DNA of 50,340 bases from NCBI GenBank assembly GCA_964637235.1, contig CAZWVR010000003.1, forward strand, positions 1 through 50,340, in the 5' to 3' direction. This DNA comes from CAZWVR01 sp964637235. GTDB taxonomy: Bacteria > Bacteroidota > Bacteroidia > Bacteroidales > S143-33. The first letter of the stretch is position 1, and every line of letters starts with the position of its first letter. Both the position numbers and the translations under genes were made by a program. The notes beneath the pieces were generated by a model that saw only the letters and a list, made by a program, of their open reading frames with translations, searched no databases and had not been told where the DNA came from. Positions 32,359 to 41,076 of this stretch are shown here, piece after piece.

Positions 32359-32649
32359 ATGGCTAAATATAACATCCTTGAAGGGGAAGTGGTTGCCCAA
32401 GATCAAAAACTTAATAAAATAAAGCTTCATTATAAAGTTGTTTATGAAAATCAGGGCGATATAAAAAAAATTGTGGAGGATAATATCAAGAATATGACAA
32501 ATTTAGTCGGTGTGAAAAAAATAGAGCATTTTGACCATATTATTAAATTCCGCCTTCAAACAGAAGCTGGTAAAAAAGGATTGGGCGTTAGGGTAAAGGA
32601 GTTTTATCTGAAAGCCCAAGAGCTCGAAGAAGCACAAGAGAATAAATGA
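32359..32649 (+). CDS. Small protein of unknown function upstream of ispD
   Basis: The 96-aa protein is mixed alpha/beta with many Lys residues and a Glu-rich tail (AQELEEAQENK). There is no signal peptide, membrane segment or metal motif. I do not recognise the family. It lies 24 nt before ispD and has its own -7 box, so it is likely co-transcribed with ispD. Codon use resembles its neighbours, which supports it being a gene. Confidence 0.75.
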   Translation: MAKYNILEGEVVAQDQKLNKIKLHYKVVYENQGDIKKIVEDNIKNMTNLVGVKKIEHFDHIIKFRLQTEAGKKGLGVRVKEFYLKAQELEEAQENK

Positions 32650-32673
32650 AAATATTGATTTTAAATTTGCGTA

Positions 32674-33336
32674 ATGCAAAAAGAAGCTGTAATAATATTA
32701 GCTGGCGGTAGTGGAAAAAGAATGGGCTTAGATTTTCCGAAGCAGTTTTTGCCTTTGCAGGATAAACCTATTGTAGTTCATACAATAGAGAAATTTCTTT
32801 TGTATAACCCTGATATTCAGGTAATATTAGTACTTCCTGAGGCTTATCTTTCTTATTGGCATGAGATTTTGGATACTTATGCTTTTGATAATATTATAAC
32901 TGTTATTGGAGGTAAAGAGCGTTTTTTTTCAGCTAAGAATGGTTTTAATTATACTAATGCAGAGAAAATAGCCATTCATGATGCAGTGCGTCCGTTTATT
33001 GATAGGCAAATTATAGAGGTAGGTTTTAAATTTCTTGATTATCATGATGTTGCTGTTCCCGTTATTTTACCTAAATCTAGTTATCGTATTGTGGAAAATG
33101 AAGTAAATAAAGCAATTGATAGAAACAAATTACGTATTGTGCAAACTCCACAGTTTTTTCGGAGAGTTGTTTTGCAAAAAGTTTTTTCATTGCCTTATGA
33201 TCCTTTGTTTACAGATGAAGCTACTGCTGCACAAAAAGCTGGTTATGAAGTCTATCTTTTCCCCGGCAGTGAAAAGAATATAAAAATTACGACACCTTTT
33301 GATTTGAAATTAGCTCATTTGCTTATAAATGAATAG
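32674..33336 (+). CDS. ispD: 2-C-methyl-D-erythritol 4-phosphate cytidylyltransferase
   Basis: IspD joins CTP with MEP, the third step of the MEP isoprenoid pathway that IspG (also in this window) completes near its end. The 220-aa protein has the nucleotide-binding loop LAGGSGKRMG at 9-18 with Lys23 in FPKQF. It also has the conserved IHDAVRPF at about 108-115 and TDEATAAQKAG near residue 180. Length is normal. It ends one base before the convergent maf gene. Confidence 0.95.
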   Translation: MQKEAVIILAGGSGKRMGLDFPKQFLPLQDKPIVVHTIEKFLLYNPDIQVILVLPEAYLSYWHEILDTYAFDNIITVIGGKERFFSAKNGFNYTNAEKIAIHDAVRPFIDRQIIEVGFKFLDYHDVAVPVILPKSSYRIVENEVNKAIDRNKLRIVQTPQFFRRVVLQKVFSLPYDPLFTDEATAAQKAGYEVYLFPGSEKNIKITTPFDLKLAHLLINE

Positions 33337-33337
33337 T

Positions 33338-33934
33338 TTATTCTGTTTCTAAAAAACGTTCTAATTCACTATATAATTTTTCCACAGGTAAGCCCACTAC
33401 GTTAAAATATGATCCTTCGATTTTTTCTATGCCCGTCATTCCTATCCATTCCTGAATGCCGTATGCTCCTGCTTTATCAAAGGGTTGATATTTTTCGACA
33501 TAGTAATTTATTTCGCTTTCTTTTAGTTCTTTGAACCATACATTAGTTGTGGAAGTGAAACAGTGCATTTTTTTTATAGTTTGCAGACAAACACCTGAAA
33601 TTACAGAGTGTTTCTTATTAGAGAGGAATTTGAGCATTTGAATTGCATTTTGTTTATTACCTGGTTTTCCCAGTATTTTGTTTTCGCATACTACTATTGT
33701 GTCTGCGGTTATTAGCAGTCTATTTTTTTTTAGAATTTGAGAATATACTTCTGCTTTTTTTCTTGCTATAAAAACAGGAATATCCTCGTAAGCTATATTC
33801 TTTGGATACTTTTCTTCAACTGGTAAATAACTGGCAACTATAAAATTGATGTCCAATTGTTTTAATAATTCTCTTCGTCTTGGCGATTGAGAGCATAAAT
33901 AAATTTCGTAATTTTTTAATTTTTCCAGTAGCAT
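33338..33934 (-). CDS. Maf-family nucleotide pyrophosphatase
   Basis: Maf proteins hydrolyse non-canonical or canonical nucleoside triphosphates, mainly dTTP/UTP or m7GTP types, acting as house-cleaning enzymes. The 198-aa protein has the motif SQSPRRRELL near residue 15, the conserved ITADTIVVCE and YQPFDKAGAYGIQEW. The latter resembles the YhdE (dTTPase/UTPase) subgroup. It follows the TPR gene by 6 nt as the last gene of the minus-strand operon. Confidence 0.93.
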   Translation of the reverse strand: MLLEKLKNYEIYLCSQSPRRRELLKQLDINFIVASYLPVEEKYPKNIAYEDIPVFIARKKAEVYSQILKKNRLLITADTIVVCENKILGKPGNKQNAIQMLKFLSNKKHSVISGVCLQTIKKMHCFTSTTNVWFKELKESEINYYVEKYQPFDKAGAYGIQEWIGMTGIEKIEGSYFNVVGLPVEKLYSELERFLETE

Positions 33935-33940
33935 AGTTTT

Positions 33941-35599
33941 TTATTTTTTAAAGAATTCGGTAAAAAAGTATATCTCAGAGATGTTTATATCTTTACGTAT
34001 TTTAATGACATCAAAATGCAAATTATCTATTATTTTGCTCTGTTTACTTTTTATATCACCGAGGTCAAAGTAATTTATAAAAAATGTTTCGTCTAATGGA
34101 TTTGAGACTATGAGCGCTTCTTGTGGTACTTTACCATTGCCTGTTGCTCCTATGGCATAAATGAAGCCTAAATATTTATATAGTTCTTTTTCGCCTTTGG
34201 AATATTGATTTAGTTCAAATAAAGATAATGCTTTGTAGTAATAGATTTCTAATATGTATGGATATTTTTTTTCAAAAATAGTAGCTTGTTTTATGCAAGC
34301 GTCGTATTTATCCTTTTCATACATATTAGCCAACAGATTATCAATAAATTGAATTTTATTTGTATCGTAAGAAGCTTCTTTGGTGCCGCCTATTATTAAC
34401 ATTAAAAATTTATCTATACCCCAGTTAGCGATGTCGTTTATAAACTCTTGGTGTAGTTTTTTGTATTTATATTTGCCTTTTTGGGTTTTTGATAATAGTC
34501 TTTTATAGTGTTTTACATCGAAATTTTTTAAAAAATTATTATCGTCTAATATTTCAGAAGGTGTATTTATAATTAAGCGAATTTTTGAACGTTCAATTCT
34601 GTATTTTAAGTTTGTGCTGTCTAAATTTATTGCTTGGGATATATCAGTTAGTGCCGGTTCATATTGTTTTTTTGCTACGTGTATTAAATATTTATCAAAA
34701 TGTAGGAGAGGAGAGTTTGGATATTTTTTGATTCCGACATTAAGGATAAATAATGCGCTATCCATATCCTTTAAACCGTAATATAAAGTTGCCCATACAT
34801 CATATAAATTTGGAGAGTTTATGTATGCTTCTGCATTTTTACATACTTTTAGAGCTTCTTCGTTGAGATTTATACTTTGGAGAATTTTTATTTTTGCCAT
34901 ATAATAATCATAGAAGTTGCGTCTTAGGGAAATAGCGCTGTCTATCGCACTTAGGGCTTTTTTGTAGTTTCCGAGGCGGTAGTATATAGATGATAGTAAA
35001 TAATAAGCATCTGTTAATGGAAAGATATTTAAGCTTGAATCTATGTAAGAAACTGCTTTAATAATGCTATCGCGTTCGTAGTAGTAATTTGCGAGGAAGT
35101 AATATAGTTTAGCTTTTGTTTTTGGGTCTTTACTATTTAATGCAATTTTTAAATATTTATGTGCCTTTTGATAATTGCTATCAGCTAAGAATGCAACGCC
35201 GCTGTAAAAGGCATATATTAAGCTATCTGGGCTGAATAGGTATCCTTTTTCAAAATATTGAGCAGCAGTAGTATAATCACTATCGCTGAAAAATATATTG
35301 CCGATGTTAATATAAGCATTTGCATAAGTGCTATCAATAGATAAGGCTTGCTTGAAGTAGTTAAAAGCTGTATCTTCAATCCCTTGTGTATAATACCAAA
35401 TACCTAAAAGATTATATGAGGCTGGGCTTTTAGGGTGATATATTACAAAGCTATCTATAATTTTTTTAGCTTTTGTATAATCCCCTTCTGAATAGAGTTT
35501 TGCTATTTTCTCTTGTAATTGTTTTGGGACAGTGTCAGTCTGTGAATATGCATTTATTAGCAGTACAAAAAATAATAGTATAAAGATGATTTTTTTCAT
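33941..35599 (-). CDS. Secreted TPR-repeat protein
   Basis: The 552-aa protein has a signal peptide (1 to about 20, ending NAYS). At least eight TPR repeats follow between about 25 and 350, with the pattern A-x-Y-x-N-I-G-N-x-x-F and Pro at repeat ends. The last 200 residues are less regular. TPR proteins in the periplasm serve as scaffolds; the partner is unknown. It overlaps the purN stop by 4 nt and precedes maf by 6 nt, so it is co-expressed with them. Confidence 0.85.
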   Translation of the reverse strand: MKKIIFILLFFVLLINAYSQTDTVPKQLQEKIAKLYSEGDYTKAKKIIDSFVIYHPKSPASYNLLGIWYYTQGIEDTAFNYFKQALSIDSTYANAYINIGNIFFSDSDYTTAAQYFEKGYLFSPDSLIYAFYSGVAFLADSNYQKAHKYLKIALNSKDPKTKAKLYYFLANYYYERDSIIKAVSYIDSSLNIFPLTDAYYLLSSIYYRLGNYKKALSAIDSAISLRRNFYDYYMAKIKILQSINLNEEALKVCKNAEAYINSPNLYDVWATLYYGLKDMDSALFILNVGIKKYPNSPLLHFDKYLIHVAKKQYEPALTDISQAINLDSTNLKYRIERSKIRLIINTPSEILDDNNFLKNFDVKHYKRLLSKTQKGKYKYKKLHQEFINDIANWGIDKFLMLIIGGTKEASYDTNKIQFIDNLLANMYEKDKYDACIKQATIFEKKYPYILEIYYYKALSLFELNQYSKGEKELYKYLGFIYAIGATGNGKVPQEALIVSNPLDETFFINYFDLGDIKSKQSKIIDNLHFDVIKIRKDINISEIYFFTEFFKK

Positions 35600-36171
35600 A
35601 TTTTGTTATTTATTAGTTTTTCAATAATAAGCGGATAATAGTGGTACTCTAATTGATGTACTCTTTTTTCCAGTGTTTTTGGAGTATCATCTGGATATAC
35701 AGGACAAGTTGCCTGAAATAGTATTTTGCCTTTGTCGTATTCTTCATTTACTATATGAATTGTTATGCCAGAAATTTTTTCTTTATTTTTTATTACAGCT
35801 TTATGGACATATTGCCCATACATTCCTTTACCTCCATATGCGGGTAAAAGTGCAGGGTGAATGTTTATAACTCTTTGGCTAAATTCTTTTAAAATATTCT
35901 GAGGTATTAACCATAGGAACCCTGCTAAAACTATATATTGAATGCCTCTCTGTTTTAATAAATTGATTATTTTTTCACTATGATAGAACTCTTGTTTGTT
36001 AAAAATAAAATAAGGTATTTTTAAAGCTTTTGCCCGTTCTATGACGTATGCTTTGGGGTTATTAGTAAAAAAACTATCAACAATTGCGGTTTTTCTTTTA
36101 TTAAAATATTCAGCTATATTTTGTGCATTGGAACCATTTCCAGAGGCAAAAACAGCTATCTTAGGAATCAT
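35596..36171 (-). CDS. purN: Phosphoribosylglycinamide formyltransferase
   Basis: PurN adds the first formyl group from 10-formyl-tetrahydrofolate in purine synthesis. The 191-aa protein has FASGNGSNAQNI at 8-19 for the phosphate site and INIHPALLPAYGG with the catalytic His in the middle. The usual downstream Asp of the active site is in EEYDKGKILFQ. It overlaps the DUF4837 gene by one base and the TPR gene by four, in an operon with no other purine gene. Confidence 0.95.
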   Translation of the reverse strand: MIPKIAVFASGNGSNAQNIAEYFNKRKTAIVDSFFTNNPKAYVIERAKALKIPYFIFNKQEFYHSEKIINLLKQRGIQYIVLAGFLWLIPQNILKEFSQRVINIHPALLPAYGGKGMYGQYVHKAVIKNKEKISGITIHIVNEEYDKGKILFQATCPVYPDDTPKTLEKRVHQLEYHYYPLIIEKLINNKI

Positions 36172-37166
36172 TATTTCAATTTAACTGATTTTAGAATAGC
36201 TTCTACTTGCCAAACGTATAATTTTTTTTCTTTTTTCCCTCCATAAATTACACTAAATAGCGTTATCATACGGTTAGTTTTTTCATTTATTATGCTAAGA
36301 GACAAAAAAGGACCTCCAAGGAAAAAGCCTCCTTCGGTTTTCCATAATCCTCGCATAAAAATAGCGTTTTTGCCGTTTAGATTTATATTTTCAACCTTTA
36401 CGGGATAACGTAATTCTATTGACGGATATGTTCCCTCCTTAGGTCCTGGTACGTATTTATATAGAAGTTTATCCCATAAAACGATTAAGCTGTCTTTATT
36501 GAGTTGATAGCTACTTGTAAAAGGTTCTGAATAGATGAATATCGCCTGTGTTGATATGCTCGTCTCTCTGCTGAACCAAAGAAAGTCGCCTTTTTGTTCA
36601 ACGAATTTATATTCATTCGGGAGAGTTAAATCTATTCCGTAATATGCAAGGATTTTATCGTGAAGTTTTTTATTAAGCATACTTGCGAATGCTGCTTGAT
36701 AACGTTTTATTTCTTCATTAAAAAATAGTTGACGAATTTTAGTTTTATTTTTATTCCATAACTTTATAAATGTTGTAGTATCAGGTGCTTGTATTTGTAT
36801 GACAAGTTGACCTCTTGCCCATAAGTCTCTATCTACTTGAATATTGTTTTTTAAGTCGGGTTTTATATTTATTATCAATACGTTACGGTTAGATTTAAAT
36901 AGATTTTTAAAGCCTTGCGGTGGTACATGTGGAACTTTGAAGGTGGGTTCATCTTGTGGAAGCCCGTAGAATGGTTCAGATAAAAAATAAAAAATTGAAT
37001 CTCCTACGGAGCTATTCCATAAACTATCATCAATAACAGCGATAATTTCGCCAGCACGTCCTCCTGCTGCTGGTTTTACATCAGAAGTATTGAATATACT
37101 TTTTTCACCCTTTTTACAACTATTAAAAATAATTATGACCGATAGAATGAAAAATAATTTTTTCAT
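36171..37166 (-). CDS. DUF4837-family lipoprotein
   Basis: The 331-aa protein has a lipoprotein signal: hydrophobic stretch to residue 16 followed by the Cys at 17 in FNSCKKG. The rest carries the DUF4837 pattern AGGRAGEIIAVIDDSLWNS and FYFLSEPFYGLPQDEPTF. The family is known in Bacteroidota only as a conserved lipoprotein without a defined function. It overlaps purN by one base and lies 20 nt after the HAD gene start, so the cluster is probably one operon. Confidence 0.85.
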   Translation of the reverse strand: MKKLFFILSVIIIFNSCKKGEKSIFNTSDVKPAAGGRAGEIIAVIDDSLWNSSVGDSIFYFLSEPFYGLPQDEPTFKVPHVPPQGFKNLFKSNRNVLIINIKPDLKNNIQVDRDLWARGQLVIQIQAPDTTTFIKLWNKNKTKIRQLFFNEEIKRYQAAFASMLNKKLHDKILAYYGIDLTLPNEYKFVEQKGDFLWFSRETSISTQAIFIYSEPFTSSYQLNKDSLIVLWDKLLYKYVPGPKEGTYPSIELRYPVKVENINLNGKNAIFMRGLWKTEGGFFLGGPFLSLSIINEKTNRMITLFSVIYGGKKEKKLYVWQVEAILKSVKLK

Positions 37167-37186
37167 ATTTGTATAATTTTGTTAGT

Positions 37187-37990
37187 TTATATAAGAAAAT
37201 TGATATCTTCATAAAATTTTTCAATATCTTGCGTATATATTTTGTCAAGATTATTTGCAAATTCATAAATTTCATCATAGGAATCTTTAACATTAGTAAT
37301 TTGGCGATATACACCATATATATAACGTTCGTCAAGTTGTAAGCGATACAAAGCGTATCCTTTATATGTTTCAATTATTAGCAGGATACTGCCGTTAAAG
37401 AAATGATTTTGAGGTATCCTGCTTTTACTGCGCCATAGTATTTTCCATAATTTATTAGTTTCGAATATATTGTCTTCTGTGCCTGTGCTGAGGATTTCAT
37501 TAGCTTGCTCATAAGCAATTTGATCAAAATAATAATCTGGTTGTACAAAATTTTTTGGATATATTTCTGAAAACATATAATCAACATCGTCAATAATTAC
37601 AAAGTTCTCTATATGCGGATTTTCTTGTAAATACCAAAAAATTTCCGAGGCTCTAAGATTGGTAGATATACTTACAGTTTTATCATATAAGTATTTTTCC
37701 ATATTATGAATAGCAAATAATAGACGTAATTTATAAATATTAAGGCTTTCGCGCCAATTGGATATTATTACAATCTGAGCATTATGGTTTTTACATAAAA
37801 GTTTTAGATTTTCTATTGCATGTTCATTCCAGTCATATAATACTGCTCCTATATCGTATTTGCTTATATCTGTATATTGAAAATTTTTTTCAATAAAACT
37901 ATTTTTTAATTCATCTAAGTTTTCATTAAATCTTTGCTGAGCGTCCTCCGGTTGTATTACTCCGTCAATATCCAAGAAAATGACTTTCAT
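37187..37990 (-). CDS. HAD-like phosphatase, Swiss-army-knife RNA repair type
   Basis: The 267-aa protein has the HAD nucleophile motif FLDIDGVIQ at 5-13, motif II IVIISNWR near residue 78 and the acidic motif FVIIDDVDYMF near 137. The first half resembles the HAD domain found in Swiss-army-knife RNA repair proteins, a group that removes phosphates at RNA ends. The C-terminal 100 residues have no recognised match. RNA repair is inferred from domain resemblance only. A -7 box (minus strand TATTTTTG, 38002-38009) lies just before the start. It leads the DUF4837-purN-TPR-maf run. Confidence 0.75.
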   Translation of the reverse strand: MKVIFLDIDGVIQPEDAQQRFNENLDELKNSFIEKNFQYTDISKYDIGAVLYDWNEHAIENLKLLCKNHNAQIVIISNWRESLNIYKLRLLFAIHNMEKYLYDKTVSISTNLRASEIFWYLQENPHIENFVIIDDVDYMFSEIYPKNFVQPDYYFDQIAYEQANEILSTGTEDNIFETNKLWKILWRSKSRIPQNHFFNGSILLIIETYKGYALYRLQLDERYIYGVYRQITNVKDSYDEIYEFANNLDKIYTQDIEKFYEDINFLI

Positions 37991-38001
37991 AAGTTTTTTA
38001 G

Positions 38002-38009
38002 CAAAAATA
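38002..38009 (-). promoter_or_regulatory. Bacteroidota -7 promoter box for the HAD-DUF4837-purN-TPR-maf run
   Basis: The minus strand reads TATTTTTG, an exact TAnnTTTG match, 11 nt before the start at 37990. A TTG on the minus strand (plus CAA at 38027-38029) is 17 nt further upstream, so the -33 box is only weakly supported. Confidence 0.45.
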
Positions 38010-38130
38010 GGAAAAAACTTTTAAATCAATTGTCCGACTGTGAATTTTAAAATATATTTGAACTGAAAACTTTATTTTTCTATACAACTTTTTTTCACTA
38101 AAAGTAATCTTAAAACAAATTTATTGCTTG

Positions 38131-38550
38131 ATGGAAAAAATGAATGTAAAAGGATGTTATATTATTGATTTTGAAAATGTTAATGATAATAATAAAGCTT
38201 TTTTAACAATAATTCAAATTCATAAGCATATTCCTTTTGAAGTTAAGAGAATTTTTTTACTTTCGGATATAAAAGAAATAAAGCGAGGTAATCATGCCCA
38301 TAAGAAATTGCATCAGATAATTATAAGTGTACAGGGAAGTTTTCTTTTAAAGCTTGATGATGGAGAAAATAAGCAAGAAATTTTTCTTGATAGCCCATCA
38401 AAAGGAGTATTTGTATCAAATTTGGTATGGAAAGAACTTACCAATTTTTCAGAGGATTGTAAAATTCTTGTATTAGCGTCGGATTATTACGATGAAGGTG
38501 ATTATATTCGTAATTATGATGATTTTTTAAAGATTGTGAAAAGGTATTAA
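38131..38550 (+). CDS. FdtA/QdtA-type cupin (sugar 3,4-ketoisomerase-like)
   Basis: The 139-aa protein is a single cupin with the family motif KRGNHAHKKLHQIIISVQGSF at about 50-70 and LVWKELTNFSED near 105. Relatives isomerise dTDP-4-keto-6-deoxyglucose to 3-keto sugars for unusual surface sugars. Usually such genes sit in a sugar cluster with rmlA/rmlB and an aminotransferase; here there is no such neighbour, so substrate is uncertain. Start at 38131 follows a TTG at 38128; Met at 38140 is an alternative. Flanked by divergent and convergent genes, it is probably monocistronic. Confidence 0.85.
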   Translation: MEKMNVKGCYIIDFENVNDNNKAFLTIIQIHKHIPFEVKRIFLLSDIKEIKRGNHAHKKLHQIIISVQGSFLLKLDDGENKQEIFLDSPSKGVFVSNLVWKELTNFSEDCKILVLASDYYDEGDYIRNYDDFLKIVKRY

Positions 38551-38703
38551 AACTACCCCAAAAATTAAAAATAAAAAAATAACGTACTATAATATTGACT
38601 TTCATTTTTTACTCCCCAAGTGAGCTATCTAAAAAGTCAAGTATGTTATAAATTATGATATTTAGAAAGATTTTTTGTGTAAATGGGAAAAATTATAGAA
38701 AAT

Positions 38704-38733
38704 AAAAAAGGGAGCGCCTTTTTAGACACTCCC
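38704..38733 (-). terminator. Intrinsic terminator of the SUMF1-like gene
   Basis: On the minus strand GGGAGTGTCT (38733-38724) pairs with AGGCGCTCCC around AAAA, with two G-U pairs, and is followed by TTTTTT (38709-38704). It starts 38 nt after the stop codon. Confidence 0.85.
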
Positions 38734-38770
38734 ATTTTTCAGTGAGCCCTATATTAAGTAAGATGTATTT

Positions 38771-39589
38771 TTATTCGTTAGTTGCGGTTTGGGCTAATCT
38801 TATACCGATATTTCCTTGTGCAATATTAGGACTAAGGCTAAATCTACGAGTCACACGTAAATATTCTATACTGCTTTTGAAATTTCCGCCTCTATATACT
38901 CTGGTTTTACCATTAGCTGGTCCGTGTGGATTTTCAGAGGGAGATTTTTTGTAATAGTCTTTGTCATAGTAATCCCAGCACCATTCCCAAGCATTTCCGA
39001 GCATATCATACACAGCTAATTCATTAGGTTTTTTCTGACCTACTTCGTGAGGTTTTCCATCAGAATTTGCAGCATACCAAGCTACCTCATTAGGATCATT
39101 ACTACCGCAGTATGCATATCCTTGGGATTTTGAACCTCCTTTTGCGACATATTCCCATTCTGCTTCGGTAGGTAATCTATAACCATTTGCATCCCAGTGT
39201 ACTTCTTTTACATATGTTCCATTACTGTCTATCTCTAATTCATATACTTTGTCTAATCCAAAACGAGAGCTTAACCAGTTGCAGTATTTTATTGCACCTT
39301 CCCAACTAACATTCATAACAGGTAATTTACCTCTTCCGAAGCCTCCGTCGTCTGGGAAAGGATAGCCAGTAGAACGACAGAATAAATCAAATTCGTCAAA
39401 AGTTACTTCATATTTGCCAATATAAAAGTCGCTTAATGTTACTTTGTGCTCAGGTTTTTCGTCCAACGCATCTGAATAGTCATTTCCCATGTAAAAAGAG
39501 CCGCCTTCAACAAATACCATTTCAGGTTTTTGAGCATTGAGAATTCCTGTTAAAATCAGTAATGCAAAGAAAAGAATGTGTTTTTTCAT
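38771..39589 (-). CDS. Secreted SUMF1/formylglycine-generating enzyme-fold protein lacking catalytic cysteines
   Basis: The 272-aa protein has a signal peptide (1 to about 19, ending LNAQ). The FGE-sulfatase fold follows: VEGGSFYMGNDYSDALDEKPEH, YEVTFDEFDLFC, GYRLPTEAEWEYVAKGG, GNAWEWCWDYY and RVYRGGNFKSS. In true formylglycine enzymes two cysteines lie near the last motif; here the positions read as in NFKSSIEYLRVTRR, without Cys. Thus it is probably not an oxidase but a structural or binding member like GldJ/GldK of type IX secretion, though it lacks their lipobox. The start at 39589 is set by the signal peptide and the consensus promoter. Confidence 0.85.
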   Translation of the reverse strand: MKKHILFFALLILTGILNAQKPEMVFVEGGSFYMGNDYSDALDEKPEHKVTLSDFYIGKYEVTFDEFDLFCRSTGYPFPDDGGFGRGKLPVMNVSWEGAIKYCNWLSSRFGLDKVYELEIDSNGTYVKEVHWDANGYRLPTEAEWEYVAKGGSKSQGYAYCGSNDPNEVAWYAANSDGKPHEVGQKKPNELAVYDMLGNAWEWCWDYYDKDYYKKSPSENPHGPANGKTRVYRGGNFKSSIEYLRVTRRFSLSPNIAQGNIGIRLAQTATNE

Positions 39590-39634
39590 ATTTATTTTTT
39601 TTACAGTTTTTAATATTTTGAAAATTATCTTGCA

Positions 39635-39666
39635 CAAATGTAAAATAAAAATTGTTTTTTATCAAA
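39635..39666 (-). promoter_or_regulatory. Bacteroidota promoter for the SUMF1-like gene
   Basis: On the minus strand TTTG (plus CAAA, 39663-39666) is followed after 20 nt by TACATTTG (plus CAAATGTA, 39635-39642). This is a full match to the phylum consensus. It overlaps the pyrH promoter on the other strand. Confidence 0.8.
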
Positions 39667-39684
39667 TGGAATAATTTATATTTG
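39652..39684 (+). promoter_or_regulatory. Bacteroidota promoter for the pyrH operon
   Basis: TTG at 39652-39654 is followed by TATATTTG at 39677-39684 (spacer 22 nt, slightly long). Transcription near 39691 places the ATG at 39687 outside, supporting 39741 as the pyrH start. Confidence 0.65.
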
Positions 39685-39740
39685 TATTGTTTTTATTTTT
39701 AACGAAAAAATTTCGCTTCAATTATATAAAATCTTATAAA

Positions 39741-40469
39741 ATGAATGTTCAAAATGAGACTCCTGTTGTTTTTGATAAAATTTTATTAAAATTAAGTGGA
39801 GAAGCTCTCGCCGGTTCTCTTGGATATGGTATTGATGAAACAATGGTGGATTTTTTTACTGAAGAAATTATTAAAATTGTTAAATTAGGTGTAAAAGTAG
39901 CTATAGTTGTGGGAGGTGGAAATATATTTAGAGGTTTAAAGGGTATTAAGCAAGGAATAGAACGCCTTAAAGGTGATTTTATGGGTATGCTTGCTACTAC
40001 AATAAATGCTTTGGCTTTGGAGTCTTTTTTTAATACGAAAGGATATAAAGCCAAGGTGCTTACATCTACTTTTATGGAACCTTATGCAGAGAGATATTCT
40101 CCTTGGAGAGCTCATAACTATTTAGATAAAAATTATATACTTATCTTTGCCGGAGGTACAGGAAATCCTTTTTTTACTACGGATACTGCCGCAGCCCTTA
40201 GAGCTGTAGAAATTGGTGCAGATGTGCTAATAAAAGCAACTAATGTGGATGGAGTATATTCCGATAATCCTAAAAATAATCCTAATGCTGTAAAATACGA
40301 TACCCTTGATTTTAAAACTGCTATTGAGAAAAATTTACAAGTGGTAGATATGACTGCTTTTGCTATGTGTTATGAAAATAATTTACCTTTAATAGTGTAT
40401 AATGCTCATAAGGCAGATAATCTATTGAAAATCATTAAGGGACAAAAAATTGGGACACTCGTAAAATAA
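39741..40469 (+). CDS. pyrH: Uridylate kinase
   Basis: PyrH phosphorylates UMP to UDP in the cytoplasm, in the amino-acid-kinase fold. The 242-aa protein has LLKLSGEALAG near residue 14, the glycine-rich VGGGNIFRG at about 56 and the ATP/Mg-site FAGGTGNPFFTTDTAAALRA at about 137-156. A longer frame from 39687 is rejected because it overlaps the promoter. First gene of pyrH-rnhB-M1-tsaB. Confidence 0.96.
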   Translation: MNVQNETPVVFDKILLKLSGEALAGSLGYGIDETMVDFFTEEIIKIVKLGVKVAIVVGGGNIFRGLKGIKQGIERLKGDFMGMLATTINALALESFFNTKGYKAKVLTSTFMEPYAERYSPWRAHNYLDKNYILIFAGGTGNPFFTTDTAAALRAVEIGADVLIKATNVDGVYSDNPKNNPNAVKYDTLDFKTAIEKNLQVVDMTAFAMCYENNLPLIVYNAHKADNLLKIIKGQKIGTLVK

Positions 40470-41065
40470 TGTTGAAATTATATTACAATAATAACTTTTT
40501 GGAGGTAGGTTGTGACGAAGCTGGTCGTGGCGCTCTTGCCGGTCCTGTATTTGCCGCTGCTGTGATTTTACCATCTGATTTTAATGTTCCATTGTTAAAT
40601 GATTCTAAAAAACTTTCTGAGAAAAAAAGATATGAACTAAGAGAAAAAATCCTCCAACAAGCTATTGATTGGGCTGTCGCTTACGTAGATAATACACAAA
40701 TAGACAAAATAAATATTTTAAATGCTTCAATAGAAGCTATGCATAGAGCTTTGGATAAATTGAAAGTTAGACCTCAGTTTATACTTATAGATGGAAATAA
40801 GTTTTATAAATATAGAAATATTCCCCATAAAACTATTGTAAAAGGAGATGCTCTGTATGCTTCAATTGCTGCTGCTTCAATTTTAGCTAAAACTTTTCGT
40901 GATGATTATATGAAAGAGCTACATAAAAAGTTCCCCCAATATAACTGGTATAAAAATAAAGGTTATCCTACAAAAGAACATAAGAAATCTATTTTTTATC
41001 ATGGACTTACTAATTATCACCGTAAAACTTTTTGTTCTTTTTTTTATGAAAAAAAATTGTTTTAA
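40469..41065 (+). CDS. rnhB: Ribonuclease HII
   Basis: RNase HII cuts RNA-DNA hybrids and single ribonucleotides in DNA. The 198-aa protein has the active-site motif GCDEAGRGALAGPV with acidic residues Asp16 and Glu17, and the conserved LLNDSKKLSEKKRYEL and AAASILAKTFRDDYM with the third acidic residue. It shares one base with the pyrH stop (TAATG), so translation is coupled. Confidence 0.95.
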   Translation: MLKLYYNNNFLEVGCDEAGRGALAGPVFAAAVILPSDFNVPLLNDSKKLSEKKRYELREKILQQAIDWAVAYVDNTQIDKINILNASIEAMHRALDKLKVRPQFILIDGNKFYKYRNIPHKTIVKGDALYASIAAASILAKTFRDDYMKELHKKFPQYNWYKNKGYPTKEHKKSIFYHGLTNYHRKTFCSFFYEKKLF

Positions 41066-41076
41066 AATATGACAAA

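Noticed and set aside
32662..32669. TAAATTTG as a promoter for ispD
   Set aside because: It ends 4 nt before the ATG, so transcription would begin within the gene; ispD is more likely read from the 32336 promoter.
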